DNA of 48,467 nucleotides from Hoeflea sp. BAL378 (GCF_000759435.1 NZ_JRJG01000110.1:1-48467); one strand, 5' to 3'. Shown: positions 17,573 to 28,929, counted from the stretch's first letter. Program-made: numbers and translations. Notes: a model not told the origin generated them from the sequence alone.

Positions 17573-18625
17573 TCAGCTCAGGGCGAAGGGAATGCCCGAG
17601 GCGAGCGCCCCGACATAGCGGCTTTTCTGGTAATAGCCGTTGAGCGAGATCCGCCTCAGCGCGAACAGGTCCTGCAGGCTCCGCCGGTTGAGCACCCCCG
17701 GGTTGGTGGTGACCGCGAGCTTGAAGCCGAGGTCGCGGGCGGCCTGGTACTCCCGCGGACCGGCGGCGCAGCGGTCGCCATAGGGATAGGCCAGCGTCGA
17801 AGGCATGTCGCCGGTGATCGCCGCCACGCGCTCGGCCGACCGGGCGATCTCCGAGCGCATCTCGTCGGCGGCGAGGTGGGCGAGGTTGAGATGGCCGATC
17901 GTGTGTGCGCCGAGATGGGCCAGCGGCCTTGACGCCAGCCGGCGCAGTTCCTCCTCGTCCATGACCTCGCGGTCGATGATGCCGGTCGGGCAGATGCCCG
18001 CGGCCTTGGCCTGGGCATCGAGCCGCTTGACGATGGCGTCCTGGTCGGCGCAGGCGAGCGACTTGTGCAGCCGATCGAACACGGCATATTTCTCGAGCAG
18101 CGTCCGGCAGGGGAGCGTGACCTCGCCATGGCCGAAATCGAAGCTGAATTCGTCGATCTTGCCGATCAACTGCTCGGCGGTCTCCCACCAGATCGAATGG
18201 GTCCGGTCGACGAACCCGCCCGAGATGAAGATCGTGTAGGGGATGCCGTGCTTCTCGAACACCGGCCGGGCATGCTCGTCATTGTCGCGGTAGCCGTCAT
18301 CGAGGGTGAACACCATGGCCGGCCCCGGCCGGTCCGGACTGGCCAGGAATTCCGGCAGGTCCTGCAGCGCCACCGGGACATGGCCGTCGCGCTTGAGCTG
18401 GGTGATGCTCGCGTCGAGGAAGTCCGGCGTGACCGTGAGGTGAGCGGCCGGATCGAAGTCCTTGTGGTGGGCGGGCCGGACATGATGCAGGGTGAAGATC
18501 GCGCCCAGACCGCGCGCGCCGGGCATCAGCCCGCTTCGGGACAACAGCGACACCGCTTCGAGCCCGCCCTGGATGGCGGCGCGCTTGACCAGTCTTCGTG
18601 CGGCGACGGTGTTGGGTCCGTACAT
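17573..18625 (-). CDS. Polysaccharide deacetylase (NodB homology, carbohydrate esterase 4)
   Basis: The 350-residue protein contains the NodB fold: TLDDG (residues 107-111) supplies the catalytic and metal Asp, and HTIGH (241-245) is the HxxxH metal motif. Later AYPYGDRCAAG matches the third motif. Relatives remove N-acetyl groups from chitin-like or surface polysaccharides. No clear signal peptide is seen. The start is uncertain; the ATG at 18661 in the same frame adds 12 residues. It converges with pdxH, and its substrate is unknown. Confidence 0.9.
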   Translation of the reverse strand: MYGPNTVAARRLVKRAAIQGGLEAVSLLSRSGLMPGARGLGAIFTLHHVRPAHHKDFDPAAHLTVTPDFLDASITQLKRDGHVPVALQDLPEFLASPDRPGPAMVFTLDDGYRDNDEHARPVFEKHGIPYTIFISGGFVDRTHSIWWETAEQLIGKIDEFSFDFGHGEVTLPCRTLLEKYAVFDRLHKSLACADQDAIVKRLDAQAKAAGICPTGIIDREVMDEEELRRLASRPLAHLGAHTIGHLNLAHLAADEMRSEIARSAERVAAITGDMPSTLAYPYGDRCAAGPREYQAARDLGFKLAVTTNPGVLNRRSLQDLFALRRISLNGYYQKSRYVGALASGIPFALS

Positions 18626-18661
18626 TCTTTCGATCCGAAATGCGCGATGAACGCGCGTCAT

Positions 18662-18934
18662 CCGCAGGTTCTACCACTTCCGGCTTAACCGATGTTGAAT
18701 CGCCTTGGGTTTTTCGCGTCCGGCCTGGTGCGGGCAGGCGCAGTTCGCCGGATCTAGCGCTTGACCGCCCGCTGCACAGCGCCCGGCGCGACAAAGGACC
18801 GCACCGCCGCCATTATCATGGCCGCGATGCCTGTCCGTTGCCGGGGGCGCTACGCCGGGATGGGACAGATCCCCGTCACCGGCGCCGCCGCCAGAAGGAA
18901 CTCCGTCTCCTGCAGTGCGCGTGAAAGCGGCTGA
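18662..18934. other. Intergenic region, no convincing gene
   Basis: These 273 bp lie between the deacetylase start and the DUF302 stop, both genes being on the minus strand. Short open stretches exist on both strands (for example a 37-codon plus-strand reading), but none has a Shine-Dalgarno or family similarity I recognise. The promoter of the deacetylase gene probably lies here. Confidence 0.5.
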
Positions 18935-19324
18935 TCAGATCGCCGCGACGACGTCCCGGAGCATGTCGCGCACCTTGCCCGCGACCGAGTGGAGCGTGTC
19001 GTTGGGGATGGCCTGCATCGAAGCCACCGGGTCGATGGCGCTGACCATGACCTCGTCCTTCGACGTCGAGCGGACGATGACGTTGCAGGGCAGCATGGCG
19101 CCGACGCGCGGCTCGATCTTGATCGCCTCGTTGGCCATGCCCGGATTGCAGGCGCCCAGGATCAGGTAATTGTCCATCTCCGCGTCGATCTTCTTCTTCA
19201 TCGTCGCCTTGACGTCGATTTCGGTGAGAACGCCGAAACCCTTGGCGGCCAGCGCCGCCCGCGTCCGGTCCACGATCGTGTCGAAAGCCTCGCCCTTGAA
19301 GCTGCGGTCGAGTGTATAGCTCAT
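18935..19324 (-). CDS. DUF302 domain-containing protein
   Basis: The 129-residue protein matches DUF302, small proteins with a TTHA1732-like alpha/beta fold and unknown role. Visible hallmarks are FGVLTEIDVKATMKKKI, YLILGACNP and MLPCNVIVR. Genes of this family often sit near oxidative or metal stress functions, but here it stands alone. A perfect 8-bp dyad with a 6-bp centre (19345-19366) sits 20 bp before the ATG, suggesting control by a dimeric repressor. Confidence 0.9.
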   Translation of the reverse strand: MSYTLDRSFKGEAFDTIVDRTRAALAAKGFGVLTEIDVKATMKKKIDAEMDNYLILGACNPGMANEAIKIEPRVGAMLPCNVIVRSTSKDEVMVSAIDPVASMQAIPNDTLHSVAGKVRDMLRDVVAAI

Positions 19325-19344
19325 GTCCGGGTCCTTTCCGTTTT

Positions 19345-19366
19345 CATATAGGGTAATGCCTATATG
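19345..19366. promoter_or_regulatory. Operator-like palindrome upstream of the DUF302 gene
   Basis: CATATAGG (19345-19352) and CCTATATG (19359-19366) are exact reverse complements around GTAATG. The A/T-rich flanks stand out in the GC-rich surroundings. Its position would block initiation or cover the -10 region. No regulator gene is next to it. Confidence 0.6.
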
Positions 19367-19432
19367 TGGTCGGCGGCGCAGATCTCAAGGGCAGGCGGCC
19401 CATCGGCCGCCGCGGGACCCGGCCAGTCGGGG

Positions 19433-20848
19433 TCAGGCCTGGGTGCCGCCCACGGTCATGGCGTTCATCAGGAGATGCGGCTGGCCGACGCCCACCGGCA
19501 CGCTCTGGCCCGCCTTGCCGCACATGCCGATGCCGGTGTCGAGCGCGGAATCATTGCCGACCATCGAGATCCGCTGCATGGCTTCGGGTCCGTTGCCGAT
19601 CAGCATCGCGCCGGTCACCGGCGCGCCGATCTTGCCGTCCTCGATCATGTAGGCCTCGGTGCAGCCGAACACGAACTTGCCCGAGGTGATGTCCACCTGA
19701 CCGCCGCCGAAGGAGACGGCATAGAGGCCCTTCTTCACCGAGGAGATCATTTCTTCCGGCGTCCGGTCGCCCGACAGCATGTAGGTGTTGGTCATCCGCG
19801 GCATCGGCTGGTGCGCATAGGACTGGCGGCGGCCGTTGCCGGTGGGCGTCATGCCCATCAGCCGGGCATTCTGCCGGTCCTGCATGTAGCCCACCAGGAT
19901 GCCGTCCTCGATCAGCACGTTGTAGCCCGAGGGCGTGCCCTCGTCGTCGACCGACAGCGAGCCGCGTCGGCCCTCGATGGTACCATCGTCGACCACGGTC
20001 ACGCCCTTCGACGCCACCCGCTCGCCCAGGAGGCCTGCGAAGGCCGAGGTCTTCTTGCGGTTGAAATCGCCTTCCAGGCCGTGGCCCACGGCCTCGTGCA
20101 GCATGACTCCGGGCCAGCCCGCGCCCAGCACCACATCCATGGTGCCCGCGGGCGCCGGCACGGCTTCGAGATTGACCAGCGCCTGTCTCAACGCCTCGTC
20201 GGCGCCGTGACGCCAGCTTTCCTCGGTCAGGAAGTCGCCGAACAGCTTGCGGCCGCCCATGCCGTAGCTGCCGGTTTCCTGGCGGTCGCCCTTGCCGGCG
20301 ACCACGGAAATGTTGAGCCGCGCCAGCGGCCGCACGTCGCGGACGCGGTGGCCGTCGGCGCGCAGGATCTCGACGATCTGCCAGTTGGCGGCGATCGAAA
20401 CCGAGACCTGGCGGACCCGCTCGTCCTTGCTGCGCAGATACTGGTCGATGGTCTGCAGCAGCTTGACCTTGTCCTCGAAGCCCGGGGACGCGAGCGGGCT
20501 TTCGGCGGTGTAGAGCAGCTTGTTGGTGCGCTGCGGGGCGGCGCTGTAGACGCCGCTGGCGCCGCGCGTGACCGCGGAGACGGCATCCGCCGCCCGCTTC
20601 AGCGCCGCTTCCGACAAATCGCCCGCATGGGCGTAGCCGGAGCTCTCGCCGAGCACGGACCTCAGCCCGAAGCCGCGATCGGTGGAATAGGCGCCCGACT
20701 TCAGCTTGCCGTTGTCGAACAGCAGCGATTCGGTCTCCTCGTATTCGAGATAGAGCTCGCCGTCATCGGCGCCCTTGAGCGCGTCGGCGACGATCCTCTC
20801 CACCTGGGCTTCGGAGATGTCGAACTGGCTTGCGAGCGGATCCTGCAT
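19433..20848 (-). CDS. tldD: Metalloprotease TldD
   Basis: TldD pairs with TldE/PmbA in a zinc protease that degrades unfolded peptides, processes microcin B17 and affects CcdA turnover. The protein (471 residues from 20848) has the HEAVGHGLEGD motif (HExxxH, about residue 250) and the C-terminal GMCGKAGQSVPVGVGQP segment with the third zinc-ligand Cys. An ATG four codons upstream (20860) is also possible. The partner pmbA is not in this window. The position upstream of the cox cluster is typical of rhizobia. Confidence 0.95.
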   Translation of the reverse strand: MQDPLASQFDISEAQVERIVADALKGADDGELYLEYEETESLLFDNGKLKSGAYSTDRGFGLRSVLGESSGYAHAGDLSEAALKRAADAVSAVTRGASGVYSAAPQRTNKLLYTAESPLASPGFEDKVKLLQTIDQYLRSKDERVRQVSVSIAANWQIVEILRADGHRVRDVRPLARLNISVVAGKGDRQETGSYGMGGRKLFGDFLTEESWRHGADEALRQALVNLEAVPAPAGTMDVVLGAGWPGVMLHEAVGHGLEGDFNRKKTSAFAGLLGERVASKGVTVVDDGTIEGRRGSLSVDDEGTPSGYNVLIEDGILVGYMQDRQNARLMGMTPTGNGRRQSYAHQPMPRMTNTYMLSGDRTPEEMISSVKKGLYAVSFGGGQVDITSGKFVFGCTEAYMIEDGKIGAPVTGAMLIGNGPEAMQRISMVGNDSALDTGIGMCGKAGQSVPVGVGQPHLLMNAMTVGGTQA

Positions 20849-20906
20849 GGTCGTGTCCATTTTCTGATGAGATCATGGTGAATATATAGGAGCTCGCGGC
20901 GCGATT

Positions 20907-20939
20907 GGAACCGACCCGTTGATGACACGGGATGGTTCC
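20907..20939. repeat. Imperfect inverted repeat between ialB and tldD
   Basis: Arms 20907-20919 and 20927-20939 pair at 11 of 13 positions (GGAACC and CCCGT blocks) around a 7-base loop. It could end ialB transcription or bind a regulator of tldD. There is no T-run on either side. Confidence 0.45.
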
Positions 20940-20998
20940 GCGCAAGGACGGTCAGGCGAGGGTGGTCTCGACAGACGCGATGCTGCGGCGGCCACTCG

Positions 20999-21529
20999 TC
21001 ACGGCAGCGCGGCATAGCCTTCGGTGAAGCCCGCGAGATCGACCGGGATGCCGATGCCTTCCTCGGGCGTCTGGAACACGATGAAGGTCGCCGTCGTGCC
21101 GCCGCGCAGCGTGGTCAGCAGCGTCTCGTCGAGGATCACCTCGGCATAGCAGCCGTCGGAGAAGCAGCGTACGAAATAGGCCCGGCCGATATCCTTGCCG
21201 TCGACATTGAGGCCGAGACCGGAGGGCAGCAGCACGCCGAGCGGCGCCAACACCCTGAGGATCTTCGCCTGCTGGTCGGCGGTCTTCAGCACCACGACAG
21301 AGAGCCCGACCTCGGGCCGGTCGTCGGCGATCACGTTCTGCATCAGCGCGCACTGCTCGCCCGGCGCGCCGGCGGGCGTGTCGCAGACGATCGACCAGGA
21401 TCCATGGGTAGACTTGACCTTGCCGGCCTGCTGGGCGGACGCCTGGGTGGCGAGGCCCACGGGAGCGGCGAGCATGCAGAGGGCCAGAAGCGCGGTGCTG
21501 GCCGGATTGGATTTTCGTGCAAATGCCAT
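20999..21529 (-). CDS. Invasion-associated locus B (IalB) family protein
   Basis: The 176-residue protein has a Sec signal peptide (about residues 1-33, ending ATQASAQQ) and an IalB-type domain with STHGSWSIVCDTP, GEQCALMQNV, and a Cys pair in RCFSDGCYAEV. IalB was found in Bartonella erythrocyte invasion, but the family is widespread in non-pathogenic alphaproteobacteria. I chose the ATG at 21529 because a GGGAG sequence precedes it and it starts the signal peptide. It is divergent from coxB. Confidence 0.9.
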   Translation of the reverse strand: MAFARKSNPASTALLALCMLAAPVGLATQASAQQAGKVKSTHGSWSIVCDTPAGAPGEQCALMQNVIADDRPEVGLSVVVLKTADQQAKILRVLAPLGVLLPSGLGLNVDGKDIGRAYFVRCFSDGCYAEVILDETLLTTLRGGTTATFIVFQTPEEGIGIPVDLAGFTEGYAALP

Positions 21530-21910
21530 TTGAACTCCCGGGTGCGGCCGAATCATCACGCATTTTGTAAATGGGAAGGGCCGAATTGTAACCCTTCCCG
21601 GCAACTCTCTCGCGTTTTGTGCGGCAAAAATGCGGCTTCGCGCCAAACCGGCGGGGCAGATGCGGCAATTCCCGTCCGGAGAGCCCGTCCCGAGGCCTGC
21701 CGGAGGGCCGGTCCCGGAGCGCGCCAACCGCCCTTTTGCAGCGCGATTGCGCGTCAAAACCCGGGGCACCCCATCGACCGTGCAAAATTGCCGCACTATC
21801 AACAGGTGACTACTGTTGCTAGCGATGTCATTCTGTGGTTTGAAGCGCCGGATATGTGAGGGATTCCGTCTGGTCACGCAGACGGTACTACACTCGAGGG
21901 AGAAATAAAC
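21530..21910. promoter_or_regulatory. Divergent ialB-coxB promoter region with two leader hairpins
   Basis: This 381-bp gap is the longest non-coding stretch in the window. An 8-bp perfect dyad, arms 21573-21580 and 21592-21599, lies 44-70 bp before ialB. A 7-bp dyad, arms 21866-21872 and 21879-21885, lies just before the coxB Shine-Dalgarno and could fold in the coxB leader. I could not place convincing -35/-10 boxes. Confidence 0.5.
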
Positions 21911-24459
<2,549 letters not shown>

Positions 24460-24485
24460 TCGGTCGCCAAGGCGTGAAGTAAGGG

Positions 24486-24536
24486 CCGCCGGAGCCATCC
24501 GGCGGTCTGACACATTGAACCGGGCGCATAGCCCGG
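24486..24536 (+). other. Two tandem GC hairpins between coxA and ctaB
   Basis: Arms 24486-24492/24499-24505 (7 bp) and 24520-24525/24531-24536 (6 bp) are perfect dyads in the 147-bp gap. With no T-run, they look like RNA-stabilising or processing elements that could set the oxidase-subunit to heme-synthase ratio rather than a terminator. Confidence 0.5.
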
Positions 24537-24606
24537 CCGCCGGACGCAGAGGCCCCGCACACCGGGACCCGCCGCTCCGGGAAGACGAGGGAAAGGCAAG
24601 TTGCCC

Positions 24607-25554
24607 ATGGCAATGACCAACGACTACAAAGCTCCGACGATGCCCGCTGCCGGCCAGGTCCTGGACGGCGACGCAGGCGATTTCTTCGCGCTTCTGAAGC
24701 CGCGCGTCATGTCGCTGGTTGTCTTCACCGCTCTCGTCGGATTGCTGATGGCGCCGGGCGAGATCCATCCCGTGCTCGGCTTCATCGCGGTGCTGTCGAT
24801 CGCCGTCGGCGCAGGCGCCTCGGGCGCGCTCAACATGTGGTACGACGCCGACATCGACATCCTGATGGGCCGCACCGCCAAGCGCCCGGTGCCCGCGGGC
24901 CGGATCTCGGCCGACGCGACGCTGGCCTTCGGCCTGTTCCTGTCGGTCTTCTCGGTGGCGATGCTCGGCCTGATGGTCAACTGGCTGTCGGCCGGCCTTC
25001 TGGCCTTCACCATCTTCTTCTACGCCGTCGTCTACACGATGTGGCTCAAGCGCTCGACGCCGCACAACATCGTCATCGGCGGCGCCGCCGGCGCCTTCCC
25101 GCCGATCATCGGCTGGGCCTGCGTGACCAATTCGATCTCGATCGAGAGCATCGCCCTGTTCGCCATCATCTTCCTGTGGACGCCGGCGCATTTCTGGGCC
25201 CTGGCGCTGTTCAAGGCGGAAGACTACGGACGCGCCGGCGTGCCGATGCTGCCCAATGTCGCCGGCGAGCGCGCCACCAAGACCCAGATCGTGATCTATT
25301 CCGTGCTCACCGCCGTGAGCGGCGTCGTGCCGACGCTGATGGGCTTCGCCGGCATCGCCTATGGGGTCGTTGCCGCCCTGCTCGGCGTGGCCTTCATCTG
25401 GTATGCGGTCCAGGTCTGGCGCATGGCCGACGGCGACAAGAAGATGATCCCGGCCAAGAAGCTGTTCGGCTATTCGCTGCTCTACCTGTTCGGCATCTTC
25501 ACCGCGCTGCTGGTCGATGCGCTGGTCACCAAGTTCTTCGGCGTGGTGGTGTAA
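24607..25554 (+). CDS. ctaB: Protoheme IX farnesyltransferase
   Basis: CtaB (CyoE family, UbiA superfamily) adds a farnesyl group to heme B to make heme O, the precursor of heme A for the oxidase. The 315-residue protein has about eight to nine membrane helices and the polyprenyl-diphosphate motif [19 protein letters not shown]. The start is among TTG 24601, ATG 24607 and ATG 24613; 24607 has a GGAAAGG sequence at fair spacing. The downstream gene coxF follows after 2 bp. Confidence 0.95.
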   Translation: MAMTNDYKAPTMPAAGQVLDGDAGDFFALLKPRVMSLVVFTALVGLLMAPGEIHPVLGFIAVLSIAVGAGASGALNMWYDADIDILMGRTAKRPVPAGRISADATLAFGLFLSVFSVAMLGLMVNWLSAGLLAFTIFFYAVVYTMWLKRSTPHNIVIGGAAGAFPPIIGWACVTNSISIESIALFAIIFLWTPAHFWALALFKAEDYGRAGVPMLPNVAGERATKTQIVIYSVLTAVSGVVPTLMGFAGIAYGVVAALLGVAFIWYAVQVWRMADGDKKMIPAKKLFGYSLLYLFGIFTALLVDALVTKFFGVVV

Positions 25555-25556
25555 TC

Positions 25557-25706
25557 ATGGATCACGTTGAACTCACCGAACGGCAGAAGAAGGCGCGGCG
25601 CTCGCGCTCGGTGGCGCTCGGCATCGTTCTCGCCTGCCTGGTCGTGCTGTTTTACGTGGTGACGATCATCAAGGTCGGCCCCGGCATCTTCGACCGGCCG
25701 ATGTGA
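25557..25706 (+). CDS. coxF: CoxF-like small membrane protein
   Basis: This 49-residue protein has a charged N-terminus ([14 protein letters not shown]) and one transmembrane helix (about residues 19-38), ending GPGIFDRPM. Small proteins of this shape, called CoxF, sit at this place between ctaB and ctaG in many rhizobial cox operons and are probably accessory to oxidase assembly. The gene starts 2 bp after ctaB and stops 10 bp before ctaG, so co-translation is likely. Confidence 0.88.
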   Translation: MDHVELTERQKKARRSRSVALGIVLACLVVLFYVVTIIKVGPGIFDRPM

Positions 25707-25716
25707 GGAAAAAGCC

Positions 25717-26316
25717 ATGAGCGACAAGCCCGGCAAGACAGCCAATCCGGCCAACAGGCGCATCGTTCTCGCCTGCTCGGCCTTCGTGTTGTCGATGGTC
25801 GGCGTCAGCTACGCCGCCGTGCCGCTCTACCAGCTCTTCTGCCAGGTGACGGGATACGGCGGCACGACGCAGCGCGTCGAACAGATGTCCGACACGATCC
25901 TCGACCGCACCATCAAGGTCCGCTTCGATTCCAACGTGGCCGCCGGCCTGCCCTGGACGTTCAAGCCGGACCAGCGCGAGGTCGAGCTCAGGATCGGCGA
26001 AACCATCCAGATCGCCTACACCGCGGAGAACCGCTCCGAGTCCACGACCTACGGCCAGGCGACCTTCAACGTCACGCCGATGTCGGCGGGCGCCTACTTC
26101 AACAAGATCCAGTGTTTCTGCTTTACCGAGAACGAACTCAAGCCCGGTGAAGTCATGAACATGCCGGTCGTCTTCTTCGTCGACCCGGCAATCGTCGACG
26201 ATCCGGACGCCAAGGATGTCGACACCATCACCCTGTCCTACACTTTCTTCTCCCACGCACCGGAAAATCCCGTTGCGGCCGTGGCGGAGCCGGTGCAAGA
26301 CAATGAAACCTTGTAA
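25717..26316 (+). CDS. ctaG: Cytochrome c oxidase assembly protein CtaG (Cox11)
   Basis: CtaG/Cox11 delivers copper to the CuB site of subunit I. The 199-residue protein has one N-terminal membrane anchor (about residues 16-38) and a periplasmic Ig-like domain. The copper-binding CFCF motif is in KIQCFCFTENELKPGE, and the anchor-proximal Cys in LFCQVTGYGGTTQ is conserved. The ATG at 25717 follows a GAGGAA sequence. Confidence 0.97.
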   Translation: MSDKPGKTANPANRRIVLACSAFVLSMVGVSYAAVPLYQLFCQVTGYGGTTQRVEQMSDTILDRTIKVRFDSNVAAGLPWTFKPDQREVELRIGETIQIAYTAENRSESTTYGQATFNVTPMSAGAYFNKIQCFCFTENELKPGEVMNMPVVFFVDPAIVDDPDAKDVDTITLSYTFFSHAPENPVAAVAEPVQDNETL

Positions 26317-26378
26317 GAGCAACTGGGCTTCGGACCTGCTGTCCGGGGCTGGACTGATGACCATGGGGGAAAGCTGAC

Positions 26379-27254
26379 ATGGCCGACGCGCATCAAAAGA
26401 ACCACGACTACCACATCATTGATCCAAGCCCCTGGCCGCTGATGGGATCCATCGGCGCGCTCGTCATGGCGCTTGGCGGCATCGGCTGGATGCAGGGCCT
26501 GAAGGGCGCCGATTCGCTGCTCGGCATGCCGATCACCAACCCGGTTCTGTTCCTGGTCGGTCTCGCCATCGTGCTCTACACCATGTTCGGCTGGTGGTCG
26601 GCGACCATCAAGGAGGCCCATGAGGGCCACCACACCCGCGTGGTCGGCCTGCACCTGCGCTACGGCATGATCATGTTCATCGCCTCGGAAGTGATGTTCT
26701 TCGTCGCCTGGTTCTGGGCCTTCTTTGACGCCAGCCTGTTCCCCGATGAAGTCCATCAGGTCGCCCGCGCCGCCTTCACCGGCGGCCAGTGGCCGCCCGC
26801 AGGCATCGAGGTGCTCGACCCGCTGCACCTGCCGCTCTACAACACCATCATCCTGCTGCTCTCGGGCACGACGGTGACCTGGGCCCACCATGCGCTGCTG
26901 CACGGCGACCGCAGGGGCCTGGTCAACGGCCTGGCGCTCACCGTGGCGCTCGGCATCCTGTTCTCGGCCGTCCAGGCCTATGAATATGTCCATGCCCCGT
27001 TCGCCTTCAAGGAATCGATCTACGGCGCCACGTTCTTCATGGCCACCGGCTTCCACGGCTTCCACGTGCTGATCGGAACGATCTTCCTGATCGTCTGCCT
27101 GATCCGCGCGATGAAGGGCGATTTCACGCCCAAGCAGCATTTCGGCTTCGAGGCGGCCGCCTGGTACTGGCACTTCGTCGACGTGGTCTGGCTGTTCCTG
27201 TTCTTCTCCATCTATGTGTGGGGATCCTGGGGTGCGCCGATCCACCACGGCTGA
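26379..27254 (+). CDS. coxC: Cytochrome c oxidase subunit III
   Basis: The 291-residue protein has the seven-helix layout of subunit III, which stabilises subunit I and helps sustain proton uptake. Family marks include WWSATIKEAHEGHHT, RYGMIMFIASEVMFFVAWFWAFF, GTTVTWAHHAL, FHGFHVLIG and the final AAWYWHFVDVVWLFLFFSIY. It completes the core oxidase subunits and lies 62 bp after ctaG. Confidence 0.97.
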   Translation: MADAHQKNHDYHIIDPSPWPLMGSIGALVMALGGIGWMQGLKGADSLLGMPITNPVLFLVGLAIVLYTMFGWWSATIKEAHEGHHTRVVGLHLRYGMIMFIASEVMFFVAWFWAFFDASLFPDEVHQVARAAFTGGQWPPAGIEVLDPLHLPLYNTIILLLSGTTVTWAHHALLHGDRRGLVNGLALTVALGILFSAVQAYEYVHAPFAFKESIYGATFFMATGFHGFHVLIGTIFLIVCLIRAMKGDFTPKQHFGFEAAAWYWHFVDVVWLFLFFSIYVWGSWGAPIHHG

Positions 27255-27280
27255 AAAACGCCTTGGACCGACCTATATCG

Positions 27281-27304
27281 GGGCGGCGGGGAAACCCGCC
27301 GCCC
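27281..27304. terminator. Strong GC hairpin after coxC
   Basis: GGGCGGCGGG (27281-27290) and its exact complement (27295-27304) form a 10-bp stem with a GAAA tetraloop. A CTTTTT run lies about 12 bp further, at 27317-27322, farther than in a classic intrinsic terminator. It may partly end the coxBAC transcript before the DUF983-surf1 genes. Confidence 0.6.
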
Positions 27305-27354
27305 TTCGCATTTCGGCTTTTTGCAGTCACCCTGATCGAGCGAGGACTTTGACC

Positions 27355-27738
27355 ATGACCAAGGACGAGGCGCATTATCCACCGGTCGACCCGGTGTCGG
27401 TCGGCCTGCGCGGCCGCTGCCCGCGCTGCGGCGAGGGCGCGATGCTCGAGGGCCTCCTCGGCGTCAAGCCGACATGCTCGGTCTGCGGGCTCGACTATTC
27501 CTTCGCCGACGCCGGCGACGGTCCGGCGGTGTTCGTCATCCTCATCATCGGCTTCATCGTCGTCGGCCTGGCGCTGTGGCTCGAGGTCAATTACAGCCCG
27601 GCCCTTTGGGTGCACCTGATCCTGTGGATCCCGCTGGCGACGGTGCTGACGCTCACGCTGCTGCGCGCCCTCAAGGGTCTGATGATCGCGCTCCAGTACC
27701 GCAACAAGGCGGCCGAGGGTAAGATCGACCGTGGCTGA
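27355..27738 (+). CDS. DUF983 domain-containing membrane protein
   Basis: The 127-residue protein has two CxxC pairs near the N-terminus (CPRCGEG and CSVCG), forming a likely zinc ribbon, followed by two transmembrane helices (about residues 58-78 and 82-105). DUF983 proteins are regularly encoded between coxC and surf1 in alphaproteobacteria and are assumed to assist oxidase assembly; their biochemical role is unknown. Its end overlaps the SURF1 start by 8 bp, implying coupled translation. Confidence 0.9.
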   Translation: MTKDEAHYPPVDPVSVGLRGRCPRCGEGAMLEGLLGVKPTCSVCGLDYSFADAGDGPAVFVILIIGFIVVGLALWLEVNYSPALWVHLILWIPLATVLTLTLLRALKGLMIALQYRNKAAEGKIDRG

Positions 27739-28477
27739 GACGGAGATGGCGAAACCGCCGCGGCGCCAAAGGCGGTTCTGGGCGGCCCTGGTGCTGCTGC
27801 CGGTGGCGCTGGCGATCCTCGTGTCGCTCGGAACCTGGCAGGTCAAGCGGCTGCACTGGAAGGAGGACCTGCTGGCGTCGATCGAGCAGCGGCGGCATGC
27901 CGAGCCGCTCGACGTGGCCGGCGTCGAGGCCGAGCTTCAGGCGGGCCGGCCGGTCGATTACCGCGCGGCCAGCGCCTCGGGCACGTTCCTGCACGACAAG
28001 GAGCGCCACTTCTTCGCCACCTTCGAAGGCCAGTCGGGCTATTACCTCTACACGCCGCTGCAACTGGCTGACGGCCGCTTCCTGTTCGTCAACCGCGGCT
28101 TCGTGCCCTACGACCGCAAGGAGGCATCGACGCGTCCGGAAAGCCTGGTTGCGGGTGCGCAGCGCATCACCGGGCTGGCGCGCGCCAGGCTCGCCGAAAA
28201 GCCGTCTTCGCTGGTGCCCGACAACGACGAGGCCGGCAACATCTTCTACTGGAAGGACCTGGACCGCATGGCCGCGAGCGCCGGTCTGCCCGAGGGCCAG
28301 GTGCTGCCGTTCTTCCTGGACGCCGATGCCACGCCGGTCCCGGGCGGGCTGCCCAGGGGAGGGGTCACGGTGATCGACCTGCCCAACAGCCACCTGCAAT
28401 ACGCGATCACCTGGTACGGGCTGGCGCTGGCGCTGGCGGGGGTGAGCGTGTTTGCCTGGGTGAGACGGAAATCCTGA
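27731..28477 (+). CDS. SURF1 family protein (heme A insertion)
   Basis: SURF1 helps place heme A into subunit I of the oxidase. The 248-residue protein has the expected two membrane helices, with the N-terminal hallmark SLGTWQVKRL and the C-terminal hallmark HLQYAITWYGLALALAG, enclosing a large periplasmic loop. A GTG start at 27731 overlaps the DUF983 stop; an ATG at 27746 is an alternative that would shorten it by five residues. Confidence 0.95.
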   Translation: MAETEMAKPPRRQRRFWAALVLLPVALAILVSLGTWQVKRLHWKEDLLASIEQRRHAEPLDVAGVEAELQAGRPVDYRAASASGTFLHDKERHFFATFEGQSGYYLYTPLQLADGRFLFVNRGFVPYDRKEASTRPESLVAGAQRITGLARARLAEKPSSLVPDNDEAGNIFYWKDLDRMAASAGLPEGQVLPFFLDADATPVPGGLPRGGVTVIDLPNSHLQYAITWYGLALALAGVSVFAWVRRKS

Positions 28478-28545
28478 AAGCGGCTGGTGCGGCACCGCGC
28501 CGGCATGGTATCGGGGTGTTCGGCAGCAAGCGAAGAGGTGCACGG

Positions 28546-28911
28546 GTGGAAATTCTGGCAATCATTCTGGTGGCGCTCGTGGCCCTCGAGCATGTCTATA
28601 TCCTCGTGCTCGAGATGTTCCTGTGGACCACCCCGCGCGGCATGAAGGCGTTCGGACTGAAACCCGACCAGGCCGCCCAGACGAAGGTGATGGCGGCCAA
28701 CCAGGGGCTCTACAACGGATTTCTCGCCGCGGGCCTGATCTGGTCGCTGGTCCATCCGGATGCGGCGGTTGCTTTCGAGCTCAAACTGTTTTTCCTTGGC
28801 TGCGTTCTCGTGGCGGGCCTCTATGGCGGGGCGACCGCGTCGCGCAAGATCTTCGTGATCCAGGCGCTGCCCGCGGCGATCGCCCTCGGCGTCGTGCTGC
28901 TGGCGTCCTGA
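28546..28911 (+). CDS. DUF1304 domain-containing membrane protein
   Basis: The 121-residue protein has four predicted membrane helices and the family features HVYILVLEMFLWTTPRG and ANQGLYNGFLAAGL. DUF1304 (YqjF-like) proteins are small inner-membrane proteins of unknown function. I prefer the GTG at 28546, behind a GAAGAGG sequence, to the GTG at 28516, which adds ten polar residues. It sits between surf1 and ispH, where rhizobial operons normally have no gene, so it may be a local insertion. Confidence 0.88.
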   Translation: MEILAIILVALVALEHVYILVLEMFLWTTPRGMKAFGLKPDQAAQTKVMAANQGLYNGFLAAGLIWSLVHPDAAVAFELKLFFLGCVLVAGLYGGATASRKIFVIQALPAAIALGVVLLAS

Positions 28912-28929
28912 TCCTGTTTGGCTGAACCC

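Noticed and set aside
18766-18916. Possible small genes or gene remnants between the polysaccharide deacetylase and DUF302 genes
   Set aside because: Short readings on both strands exist, but they show no start signals, no family similarity and no consistent frame.
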